This document shows, one piece after another, positions 1-8,862 of a stretch of 10,737 bases of DNA. The stretch is from positions 1 to 10,737 of the forward strand of contig DFRF01000084.1 in NCBI GenBank assembly GCA_002378125.1, given 5' to 3'. Position 1 is the stretch's first letter. Each line of letters opens with the position of its first letter. The notes under the pieces are model-generated. The model had not been told where the DNA came from. It saw only the letters and a program-made list of their open reading frames with translations, and did not search any database. Source of the stretch: Rhodospirillaceae bacterium UBA3470 (GTDB taxonomy: Bacteria > Pseudomonadota > Alphaproteobacteria > Rhodospirillales > Casp-alpha2). The translations under genes were made by a program, and so were the position numbers.

Positions 1-307
1 TAACGGCGATGTGATCTTCCACTTGGCGCGTATATCCAGTTGTCGTCGCGTCGTCGCCGGAAACCTCGGCGAACAGGATATCGACGCCGAACGGTTTGTC
101 CGTGCATTCCTTAACGATGCGGATTTCCCGCCTCAGGTCCTCGGGTTCCATAAATGCCGAGCCGATGACCCCTAAGCCACCAGCTTTAGATACGGCCGCC
201 GCTAGTTTACCATAGGCGACTTGGTACATGCCGGCCTGACAAATGGGATAGCGAATACCTAGAAGTTCACAAAAGGAATTTTTATCAATTAGATTGGTGG
301 CCGGCAT
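1..307 (-). CDS. Nitronate monooxygenase-like FMN enzyme, N-terminal part (cut by window edge)
   Basis: Only the first 102 residues are visible; the rest lies beyond base 1. The protein opens MPATNLIDKNSFCELLGIRY and continues with PICQAGM at about residues 22-28 and AVSKAGGLGVIGS at about 38-50, followed by KPFGVDIL near 74. These are the hallmark FMN-binding strand-1 and glycine-rich segments of the nitronate monooxygenase / 2-nitropropane dioxygenase family, TIM-barrel flavoproteins that oxidise alkyl nitronates (for example propionate 3-nitronate) to carbonyl compounds and nitrite. The family also includes FabK-type enoyl reductases, and the catalytic histidine region is off the window, so the substrate cannot be settled. 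The start is well supported: a perfect AGGAGG lies 7 bases upstream of the ATG. It follows the isocitrate dehydrogenase gene on the same strand after 113 bases, so co-transcription is possible but not shown. Confidence 0.85.
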   Translation of the reverse strand, partial: MPATNLIDKNSFCELLGIRYPICQAGMYQVAYGKLAAAVSKAGGLGVIGSAFMEPEDLRREIRIVKECTDKPFGVDILFAEVSGDDATTTGYTRQVEDHIAV

Positions 308-314
308 GTTTCTT

Positions 315-320
315 CCTCCT
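315..320 (-). promoter_or_regulatory. Strong Shine-Dalgarno of the nitronate monooxygenase-like gene
   Basis: AGGAGG on the minus strand, 7 bases before the ATG at 307. It fixes the start of the edge-truncated gene. Confidence 0.75.
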
Positions 321-420
321 CTGCCCATGCAATTTTCGGCCGCGCTCGGCGTGCTTACAAGGGACGGCATACAAAAGGGTAGCGAGAGGCTGGACCTTGC
401 ATTTCCAAAGGCGTTTCAAT

Positions 421-2646
<2,226 letters not shown>

Positions 2647-2841
2647 ATTGGTTACCTCTCGATCGGTGCTTTCGTCCCGCAATCCATGAAATGCCGTGGT
2701 CCGAGCGTGACCGGGCATAGTTTTAGAGGATTATTTGGGAATTACGAGTCCCCCGGCTGCCCTTTTTTGCTAGCGGCGCCGGGCTCGGTTCCCTATTTTG
2801 AGCGCCAGATAAAATTTCGGTGCTGTCGGAGCCATACGACT
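2647..2841. promoter_or_regulatory. Divergent intergenic region between icd2 and pccB
   Basis: These 195 bases separate the two divergent starts and must carry the promoters for both genes unless transcription enters from further away. AT-rich patches suitable for -10 elements are seen at about 2721-2745 and 2791-2817 (including TATTTT and TAAAAT), and a run of six T lies at 2763-2768. I see no convincing paired -35/-10 boxes and no clear operator. A short palindrome CGGCGCCG (2774-2781) is present but too short to mean much. Confidence 0.45.
2654..2660 (-). promoter_or_regulatory. Shine-Dalgarno deciding the isocitrate dehydrogenase start
   Basis: GAGAGGT on the minus strand lies 7 bases before the ATG at 2646. 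It supports this start over the longer open frame beginning at 2718, whose extra 24 residues do not look like the family. Confidence 0.6.
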
Positions 2842-4374
2842 ATGCAAGAAATCATCCAGAAACTAGAGGAAAAGCGTGATCAAGCCCGCCAGGGCGGCGG
2901 CCAACGGCGCATCGATACTCAACACAAGAAGGGAAAGCTGACAGCGCGTGAGCGTATTGGTGTCTTTCTTGATCCCGATTCTTTCGACGAATGGGACATG
3001 TTCGTGGGCCATCGTTGCACGGATTTTGGCATGGATGAGCAGGTCGTGCCAGGTGACGGTGTCATCACCGGCCATGGCACCATCAACGGCAAGCTGGTGT
3101 TTGTGTTTTCCCAGGACTTCACAGTGTTCGGCGGCTCGCTCTCGGAAGCTCATGCAGAAAAGATCTGCAAGGTAATGGATCAGGCCATGAAGGTTGGCGC
3201 GCCAGTCATCGGGTTGAACGATTCTGGCGGAGCGCGGATCCAGGAAGGGGTGGCGTCGCTAGCCGGTTACGCGGAAGTCTTCCAACGAAACGTTATGGCG
3301 TCGGGTGTGGTGCCGCAGATTTCCATGATCATGGGCCCGTGCGCCGGTGGCGCGGTGTATTCGCCCGCAATGACCGACTTCATCTTCATGGTCCGTGACA
3401 CCAGCTACATGTTCGTCACCGGCCCCGATGTGGTGAAGACGGTGACCCACGAAGAGGTCACACATGAGGAACTAGGCGGCGCCAGCACCCATACGGCGAC
3501 GTCCGGCGTCGCCGACCGGGCCTTCGAAAACGACATGGAGGCACTACTGTATCTCCGCCGCTTCGTCGATTTTCTGCCGGCGAACAATCGCGAGAAACCA
3601 CCCGTCCGAGAAACCACGGACCCTTGGGACCGGGTGGAAATGTCTCTCGACAGCCTGATTCCTGATAACCCAAACAAGCCCTATGACATGAAGGAACTGA
3701 TTGCGAAGATGGTCGATGAGGACGATTTCTTCGAAATCCAACCCGACTATGCAGCTAACATCGTCGTCGGTTTCGGTCGGATCGAGGGCCATACAGTGGG
3801 CATCGTCGCGAACCAGCCCATGGTGCTGGCAGGGTGTTTGGATATCTCGTCATCCATCAAGGGCGCCAGGTTTGTGCGGTTCTGTGACTGCTTCAATATC
3901 CCCATCGTCACCTTAGTCGACGTGCCGGGTTTCATGCCGGGTACCACGCAGGAATACGGCGGCATCATAAAGCACGGCGCGAAGCTCCTTTTTGCCTTTG
4001 CAGAAGCTACAGTGCCGAAGGTCACTTTGATCACCCGTAAAGCCTATGGCGGCGCCTATGACGTAATGAGCTCCAAACACCTACGCGGAGATTTAAACTT
4101 AGCCTGGCCGAGCGCCGAAATCGCCGTTATGGGCCCAAAAGGCGCGGTGGAGATCATTTTCCGCGAGGACATCGGCGATGAGGAAAAGATTGAGCAACGT
4201 ACCGAGGAATATCGTGAGCGCTTCGCCAATCCGTTCATAGCCGGCCATCGGGGCTATATTGATGACGTGATCATGCCGCACAATACACGCATGCGCGTCG
4301 CCCGTGGCCTTCGCATGCTGCGGAACAAAAAGCTCGACAATCCATGGAAGAAGCACGCGAATATTCCGTTATAG
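2842..4374 (+). CDS. pccB: Propionyl-CoA carboxylase beta (carboxyltransferase) subunit
   Basis: Transfers the carboxyl group from carboxybiotin (on PccA) to propionyl-CoA, giving (S)-methylmalonyl-CoA; the family works as an alpha6-beta6 cytosolic complex. The 510 residues match the usual PccB length. Two crotonase-fold halves are visible: the N-terminal half with GKLTARERI at 31-39 and the oxyanion segment GPCAGGAVYSPAMTDF at 165-180, and the C-terminal half with VDVPGFMPGTTQE at 359-371 and RKAYGGAYDVMSSKH at 399-413. The aspartate in GDLNLAWP (D417) probably corresponds to the acyl-CoA specificity residue of actinobacterial PccB, from memory. The C-terminus PWKKHANIPL is the family ending. 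The open frame runs up to 2635, but the first 69 residues are not PccB-like; the ATG at 2842 has GGAG 10 bases upstream. The dioxygenase gene follows 26 bases later. Acetyl-CoA as a second substrate cannot be excluded. Confidence 0.96.
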   Translation: MQEIIQKLEEKRDQARQGGGQRRIDTQHKKGKLTARERIGVFLDPDSFDEWDMFVGHRCTDFGMDEQVVPGDGVITGHGTINGKLVFVFSQDFTVFGGSLSEAHAEKICKVMDQAMKVGAPVIGLNDSGGARIQEGVASLAGYAEVFQRNVMASGVVPQISMIMGPCAGGAVYSPAMTDFIFMVRDTSYMFVTGPDVVKTVTHEEVTHEELGGASTHTATSGVADRAFENDMEALLYLRRFVDFLPANNREKPPVRETTDPWDRVEMSLDSLIPDNPNKPYDMKELIAKMVDEDDFFEIQPDYAANIVVGFGRIEGHTVGIVANQPMVLAGCLDISSSIKGARFVRFCDCFNIPIVTLVDVPGFMPGTTQEYGGIIKHGAKLLFAFAEATVPKVTLITRKAYGGAYDVMSSKHLRGDLNLAWPSAEIAVMGPKGAVEIIFREDIGDEEKIEQRTEEYRERFANPFIAGHRGYIDDVIMPHNTRMRVARGLRMLRNKKLDNPWKKHANIPL

Positions 4375-4390
4375 AACGCCGTTGATTAGA

Positions 4391-4397
4391 GGAGGGG
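4391..4397 (+). promoter_or_regulatory. Strong Shine-Dalgarno of the dioxygenase gene
   Basis: GGAGGGG inside the 26-base pccB-dioxygenase gap, directly before the ATG at 4401. It suggests efficient independent translation initiation within a shared transcript. Confidence 0.65.
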
Positions 4398-4400
4398 AAC

Positions 4401-5291
4401 ATGGTCCAGGTTACTCCGGTTCAAGGCGACTTCGTCGCTGTCGTCGATAACGTAGACCTGGCATATCCCTTGAATGACGACGAATTCGCCGCCGTCGAGA
4501 TGGCTTTCGAGACCTACGGCGTAATTGTGTTCCCCGCACAGGACATCACCGACGATCAGCAAATCGCCTTCTCTCGCCGGTTTGGTCCCCTGGAACCATC
4601 TGTTCGCCGCCACCGGAACCGCGCCGTCAGTAATGTTTTCCTGTCCGATATTTCTAATGTCGGGTCGGATGGGCAGATCATGGCTGAGAAATCGGAGGCG
4701 ATGTCCTACAATCGAGGCAATCAACTCTGGCATTCCGACTCTTCATTTAAGGAAATCCCCTCAAAAGCCTCGCTCCTGTCGGCCCGGGAAGTGCCGCCAA
4801 GCGGTGGCGAGACCGAGTTCGCCGACATGCGGGCCGCTTGGGACACCCTCTCGGCAGAAAAGCAGGTTGAAATCTCAGATCTCGTCGCCCAACACAGCCT
4901 GGCCTATTCCCGTGCCACCATGGGTTATGACGCCGGTGAGAAGTTCATGGATGTGGAAAAAAGCGAGGTGCCGCCAGTACCCCAGCCCTTAATTCGTGTA
5001 AGTCCCGTAACCGGCCGTAAATCGCTTTACGTAGGCTCCCACGCGGCCTATGTCGACGGCATGGACCGCAACGCAGGCCGGACGCTCTTAGACGGGCTGT
5101 TAGCTCACGCAGCGGAAGATCGGTTCATCTACATTCACAACTGGGCGGCCTTTGATCTGGTCATGTGGGATAACCGTTGCATTAACCATCGCGGTAGACC
5201 CTGGCAAAGCCAGAAACATCGGCGTGTAATGCGCCGCACCACGATCGGCGGCGATGGGTTCGACGAAGCCGCGGCCCTAGCGATCGGCTGA
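4401..5291 (+). CDS. TfdA/TauD-family Fe(II)/2-oxoglutarate-dependent dioxygenase
   Basis: A 296-residue cytosolic enzyme of the family that couples 2-oxoglutarate decarboxylation to hydroxylation of a substrate, often releasing sulfite, glyoxylate or another leaving group (taurine dioxygenase TauD, 2,4-D dioxygenase TfdA, alkylsulfatase AtsK). The iron triad is present: H111 and D113 in LWHSDSSF and H263 in NHRGRPW. Arginines R274 and R278 are placed 11 and 15 residues after the second histidine, as in TauD, for 2-oxoglutarate and substrate carboxylate or sulfonate binding. DNRCINHRGRPWQ and HRRVMRRTTIGG at the C-terminus resemble the TfdA branch more than TauD itself. The substrate is not identifiable: no sulfonate transporter or aromatic pathway gene is adjacent. 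A strong GGAGGGG lies 3 bases before the ATG (about 6 from its GGAG core), and pccB ends 26 bases upstream, so co-transcription with pccB is likely. Confidence 0.92.
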   Translation: MVQVTPVQGDFVAVVDNVDLAYPLNDDEFAAVEMAFETYGVIVFPAQDITDDQQIAFSRRFGPLEPSVRRHRNRAVSNVFLSDISNVGSDGQIMAEKSEAMSYNRGNQLWHSDSSFKEIPSKASLLSAREVPPSGGETEFADMRAAWDTLSAEKQVEISDLVAQHSLAYSRATMGYDAGEKFMDVEKSEVPPVPQPLIRVSPVTGRKSLYVGSHAAYVDGMDRNAGRTLLDGLLAHAAEDRFIYIHNWAAFDLVMWDNRCINHRGRPWQSQKHRRVMRRTTIGGDGFDEAAALAIG

Positions 5292-5525
5292 ACTAGGTAA
5301 AAAGGATGCTCACAAATACGATCTCAATGCTCGCCGGCACCAATACAGCGTCCGAACGCCTGTCTAAATTCGTATAAATCGATGCGGTGGATGCCCAGGC
5401 CGCGTACAACCCCTCGTACACGATCGCCGTCGGATCGGTCATCAATCCCATACAGACGATCATCTCGCGTTCAGGTTCCGGAAGACGAACGGCACGGGGT
5501 CTTAAGTGAACTTTTATATCATCAA
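5292..5525. other. Convergent intergenic gap, no confident gene
   Basis: These 234 bases lie between the stop of the dioxygenase (+) and the stop of the D-carbamoylase (-). I find no hairpin followed by a T run for either gene. Three frames stay open for a while: a plus frame from ATG 5306, broken by TAA after 23 codons and then open again to a TGA near 5508; a minus ORF of 56 codons at 5293-5463; and another minus frame of about 46 codons lacking a start. None has a good ribosome site and no family is recognised. It may be a gene remnant or plain spacer. Confidence 0.4.
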
Positions 5526-6458
5526 TTACCCCGCGGGCGGCTCCTCGCCCGTTTGCGCGGTAATACGGCCGTAGTGTTCGATGCGGCGGTGACGCGCAAA
5601 GTCGAAGATTGTCTTTTTACCAAACACGCAATCATCCAGATCGATTTCGGCGATGACCAATTCATCCTCTTCTGTTTTTGCAACGCCGAGGATTTCACCG
5701 TTGGGATCGACAATACAACTTTCGCCAAATAGCGGATGGCCATCTTCGTCGCCGGCTTTCGCGGTTCCAATGACGAACGTGGAGTTCTGGTAGGCGCCGG
5801 CCTGTAAAACGAGTCGGTTATGAAAGGTCCGTATCTTGGGGCCTTCCTCGGGCCGTTGGGAATTGACCGACGGTGTATTGTAGCCAAGCATCACCAGTTC
5901 CACGCCTTGCAGCCCCATCACCCGGAATGTCTCTGGCCAACGCCGGTCGTTGCAGATGCACATACCCATGTTGCCCCCCATGGTGTTCCAAACAGGGAAG
6001 CCCAAATCGCCAGGTTGGAAGTATCGCTTTTCCAGGTGCTGAAAGGCACGTTCCGTATCGAACTCGTCATGGCCCGGTAGGTGCACCTTTCGGTATTTGC
6101 CCACGATATTGCCCGCTTTATCGACCAGAATAGCCGTATTGAAATGGTGGCCCTCCGGCGTGAGCTCTGCATATCCAAGATAGAAGCCCACACCGCGTTC
6201 TCTAGCCAAGCGGAACAGAGGACTGGTGGCGGCGTTCGGCATTTCCTTCTCAAACCAGATGTCCATGTCGGCACGGTTTTCGGCGTAGTAACGCGGAAAG
6301 AACGTGGTAAGCGCCAACTCAGTGAACACCAACAAATCTACCCCGGCATCGGCGGCATCCTCCAGCATGGTGCACAAGCGCGAGATGACCTCTTGGCGGG
6401 AGTCGGCTTTCTGAATGGGGCCCGATTGGGCAGCGGCAACGGTAAGGGGTCTGGCCAT
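5526..6458 (-). CDS. N-carbamoyl-D-amino-acid amidohydrolase (D-carbamoylase), nitrilase superfamily
   Basis: Hydrolyses N-carbamoyl-D-amino acids to the D-amino acid, CO2 and ammonia. The 310 residues compare with 304 in the Agrobacterium enzyme, which this protein resembles along its whole length. The catalytic triad of the nitrilase superfamily is visible: E47 in FTELALTTFFPR, K124 in KYRKVHLPGH and C169 in CICNDRRWPE. The two arginines after it (R172, R173) match those binding the substrate carboxylate, and RAFQHLEKRYFQPGDLGFP and GYNTP are D-carbamoylase signatures. The open frame begins at a TTG at 6470, but the ATG at 6458 is preferred because GAGGAA lies just upstream and the family starts there. 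It is convergent with the dioxygenase and divergent from the 2TM gene. No hydantoinase, racemase or transporter is in the window, so its physiological substrate is open; other ureido acids are possible. Confidence 0.9.
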   Translation of the reverse strand: MARPLTVAAAQSGPIQKADSRQEVISRLCTMLEDAADAGVDLLVFTELALTTFFPRYYAENRADMDIWFEKEMPNAATSPLFRLARERGVGFYLGYAELTPEGHHFNTAILVDKAGNIVGKYRKVHLPGHDEFDTERAFQHLEKRYFQPGDLGFPVWNTMGGNMGMCICNDRRWPETFRVMGLQGVELVMLGYNTPSVNSQRPEEGPKIRTFHNRLVLQAGAYQNSTFVIGTAKAGDEDGHPLFGESCIVDPNGEILGVAKTEEDELVIAEIDLDDCVFGKKTIFDFARHRRIEHYGRITAQTGEEPPAG

Positions 6459-6462
6459 GGGT

Positions 6463-6468
6463 TTCCTC
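6463..6468 (-). promoter_or_regulatory. Shine-Dalgarno deciding the D-carbamoylase start
   Basis: GAGGAA on the minus strand, 4 bases before the ATG at 6458 (6 from the GAGG core). It overlaps the region that would be coding if the TTG at 6470 were used, which argues for the ATG. Confidence 0.6.
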
Positions 6469-6526
6469 AAGGCGTTAAGTTACGTTGTCATAGATTCCCG
6501 GTCCCCACCCAAAGAGTCAAATCCCG

Positions 6527-6778
6527 ATGCCGAACACCGAATACAAAGATACCCAAGAGCCCGGTACAGATGATGCCAATACAGCGCGAAAGCGTTTGAT
6601 CTGGTTTGGCATTCACCTGTCTGGATATTTCCTGGTCATGCTGGTCCTGGTACCTTTGAACTTCTGGTTAACTCCGAATGATATCTGGATTCTGTTGCCG
6701 TTGGTCGGGTGGGCCACAGTCCTTGCCTTGCATGTGGCCTATGTCATGGGCTTGTTCGACATCTTCCGATCGAATTAG
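6527..6778 (+). CDS. Small two-transmembrane (2TM domain) inner-membrane protein
   Basis: An 83-residue protein with a polar, acidic N-terminal tail (about residues 1-20) followed by RKR and two hydrophobic helices, about 24-47 (LIWFGIHLSGYFLVMLVLVP) and 53-75 (IWILLPLVGWATVLALHVAY), joined by a short NFWLTPND turn. A histidine lies within each helix (H30, H69). This pattern fits the 2TM domain family of small membrane proteins of unknown function, some of which are fused to sensor kinases; no kinase is fused here. The initiating ATG has only a weak AAAGAG about 10 bases upstream. The gene sits between the divergent D-carbamoylase and pccA, with a hairpin directly after its stop. Its role is unknown. 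Confidence 0.75.
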   Translation: MPNTEYKDTQEPGTDDANTARKRLIWFGIHLSGYFLVMLVLVPLNFWLTPNDIWILLPLVGWATVLALHVAYVMGLFDIFRSN

Positions 6779-6799
6779 AAGCCGTCTTAACGACGGTTT
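6779..6799 (+). terminator. Hairpin just after the 2TM gene (weak terminator or attenuator)
   Basis: AAGCCGTC (6779-6786), a five-base loop TTAAC, then GACGGTTT (6792-6799) form an 8-pair stem with one G-T pair, beginning on the base after the TAG of the 2TM gene. Only three T follow in the stem itself and there is no longer T tract, so it is a weak intrinsic terminator at best. It could partly insulate pccA from the 2TM gene. Confidence 0.5.
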
Positions 6800-6861
6800 C
6801 GTGCATGGATTCTTATGAACCGAACGGCTACAACGGGCGCGCATTGGGATGGTACTCATTC

Positions 6862-6868
6862 GGAGAGG
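6862..6868 (+). promoter_or_regulatory. Shine-Dalgarno deciding the pccA start
   Basis: GGAGAGG precedes the ATG at 6872, with 6 bases between the GGAG core and the start codon. It supports 6872 rather than the in-frame ATG at 6815. Confidence 0.7.
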
Positions 6869-6871
6869 TTG

Positions 6872-8860
6872 ATGATCAAGAAAATCCTTATCGCCAACCG
6901 TGGTGAAATTGCATGCCGAGTGATCAAGACGGCACAGAAGATGGGTATCTTGACCGTGGCAATCTATTCTGACGCTGATCGCAATTCGCTGCATCGACTG
7001 ATAGCAGACGAATCAGTCTATATCGGACCGGCACCATCGGCAGAAAGCTATCTTGTTATCGATAATATTTTGGCAGCCATCAAGAAAACCGGCGCCGACG
7101 CCGTGCATCCAGGATACGGGTTCTTGTCCGAAAACGCCGCTTTTGCCAAAGCGTTGGACAAAGAAGGAGTGACGTTCATTGGCCCACCAGTTGCTGCAAT
7201 CACCGCTATGGGCGACAAAATCGCATCTAAGAAGCTGGCAGAGAAGGCGAACGTCTCCACGGTGCCGGGGCACACGGAAGCGGTGCGGGACCCGGAAGAC
7301 GCCGTGCAAATCGCCAAGGATATCGGTTATCCGGTGATGCTCAAGGCTTCGGCGGGTGGTGGTGGCAAAGGCATGCGGCTCGCGCGGAACGACGAGGAAT
7401 GTCGCGATGGTCTAGAACGCGCTGTTAATGAGGCCAAATCATCCTTTGGTGATGACCGGGTTTTCGTTGAAAAATACATCGGGGAACCCCGTCATATCGA
7501 GATACAAATCATTGCCGACAAACACGGCAACACGGTTTACATGGGCGAACGGGAATGCTCCATTCAGCGCCGTCACCAGAAGGTTTTGGAAGAGGCGCCG
7601 TCGCCGTTCCTGGACGAAGCGATGCGCCAAGCCATGGGTAAGCAGGCCGTCGCTCTGGCGAAAGCCGTCGATTACTATTCCGCCGGTACCGTCGAGTTTA
7701 TTGTTGATGACAAAAAGAATTTCTTTTTCCTGGAAATGAATACTCGCCTGCAGGTGGAGCATCCGGTAACAGAACTGATCACTGGACAGGACTTGGTCGA
7801 ACTGATGATCAAAGTTGCTGCCAACGAGGAACTTCCGTTCGGCCAAGACGATGTAAAACTAAACGGCTGGGCACTGGAAGCCCGCGTCTACGCCGAAGAC
7901 CCGTTCCGTAATTTCTTACCATCTATCGGCCGCCTGGTTCGCTATCAAAGCCCCCAGGAAACACACCATGTGCGTGTCGATACGGGCGTTACTGAAGGTG
8001 GCGAGATCTCCATTTACTACGACCCCATGATCGCGAAATTGATCACCTTCGGCGCTGACCGCACCGAGGCGATACAGCACATGCGCACGGCCCTGGATTC
8101 CTATTATATCCGAGGCGTTAACCATAATATTGGTTTTCTGTCTGCGCTAATCGCCCACTCGCGATTCCAGTCGGGTAACATTACGACCAATTTTATCGAC
8201 GAGGAATACCCCGACGGCTTCCATCCCCAAGATTTGCCTGCGGAGGACCCAATCATTCAGGTCATAGTTGCCGCATCGATCCATCATGCCTATCAACAGC
8301 GTGCCGCCTCCATCAGTGGCCAGGTCGCGGGACATGGGCGGGAGTTTGATGACACCTGGGTCGTCGTCACTAAGGACGGGCACCACCCGGTAACGGTCCG
8401 CAAGATGACCAACGGCTACTCCGTCATAGTTGACGGGACCACGCACGAGTTTCAAACCGATTGGCAACCGGGCGAACCCTTGCTGCGCGGTAACTTGGCG
8501 GACGACGAGAATCTGGTCTTCCAAGTCGAGCGCGAGAACATTGCCTACCGGCTGACGCATGGCGGATCGCAAGACGATGTTCTCGTGCTCAGCCCCGCGC
8601 ATGCGGAACTGAACGCATTGATGCCGGTGAAGGTGCCCCCGGATACATCGAAGTTGCTGCTTTCGCCGATGCCGGGGTTATTAATTTCCCTAGCGGTTGC
8701 AGAGGGCCAGGAAGTGAAGGCCGGCGAGGAATTAGCCGTCATTGAGGCCATGAAGATGGAAAATGTCCTGCGTGCAGAGCGTGATGCGGTGGTTAGCTCT
8801 ATTAAAGCCACTACCGGTGAAAGCCTAATGGTCGATCAAGTGATCATGGATTTCGAATAG
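6872..8860 (+). CDS. pccA: Propionyl-CoA carboxylase alpha subunit (biotin carboxylase + biotin carrier)
   Basis: Carboxylates its own biotin with ATP and bicarbonate and passes it to PccB. The 662 residues fit PccA. The biotin carboxylase part begins MIKKILIANRGEIACRVIKT; the ATP-grasp glycine loop AGGGGKGM is at 161-168, and the catalytic group E288, N290, R292, Q294, V295, E296 (EMNTRLQVEH) and R338 falls at the same numbers as in E. coli AccC. A PccA-type linking (BT) region spans about 450-590. The biotinyl domain has EAMKMEN with the biotinylated lysine K628, 34 residues from the C-terminus. The frame is open back to 6815, but those 19 residues are unlike the family and GGAGAGG marks the ATG at 6872. 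Acylphosphatase follows after 2 bases. The gene is separated from pccB by three genes, one on the other strand, so the subunits are probably on different transcripts. Confidence 0.96.
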   Translation: MIKKILIANRGEIACRVIKTAQKMGILTVAIYSDADRNSLHRLIADESVYIGPAPSAESYLVIDNILAAIKKTGADAVHPGYGFLSENAAFAKALDKEGVTFIGPPVAAITAMGDKIASKKLAEKANVSTVPGHTEAVRDPEDAVQIAKDIGYPVMLKASAGGGGKGMRLARNDEECRDGLERAVNEAKSSFGDDRVFVEKYIGEPRHIEIQIIADKHGNTVYMGERECSIQRRHQKVLEEAPSPFLDEAMRQAMGKQAVALAKAVDYYSAGTVEFIVDDKKNFFFLEMNTRLQVEHPVTELITGQDLVELMIKVAANEELPFGQDDVKLNGWALEARVYAEDPFRNFLPSIGRLVRYQSPQETHHVRVDTGVTEGGEISIYYDPMIAKLITFGADRTEAIQHMRTALDSYYIRGVNHNIGFLSALIAHSRFQSGNITTNFIDEEYPDGFHPQDLPAEDPIIQVIVAASIHHAYQQRAASISGQVAGHGREFDDTWVVVTKDGHHPVTVRKMTNGYSVIVDGTTHEFQTDWQPGEPLLRGNLADDENLVFQVERENIAYRLTHGGSQDDVLVLSPAHAELNALMPVKVPPDTSKLLLSPMPGLLISLAVAEGQEVKAGEELAVIEAMKMENVLRAERDAVVSSIKATTGESLMVDQVIMDFE

Positions 8861-8862
8861 GC

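Noticed and set aside
2647..2718. 24-residue N-terminal extension of isocitrate dehydrogenase
   Set aside because: The family N-terminus begins at the ATG at 2646, which has its own ribosome site.
5382..5732. 116-codon plus-strand frame spanning the gap and the end of the D-carbamoylase
   Set aside because: Half of it is antisense to the conserved D-carbamoylase C-terminus; the rest is arginine-rich without any recognisable domain or ribosome site.
6815..6871. 19-residue N-terminal extension of PccA
   Set aside because: Biotin carboxylase proteins begin at the KKILIANRGE segment, and GGAGAGG lies directly before the ATG at 6872.
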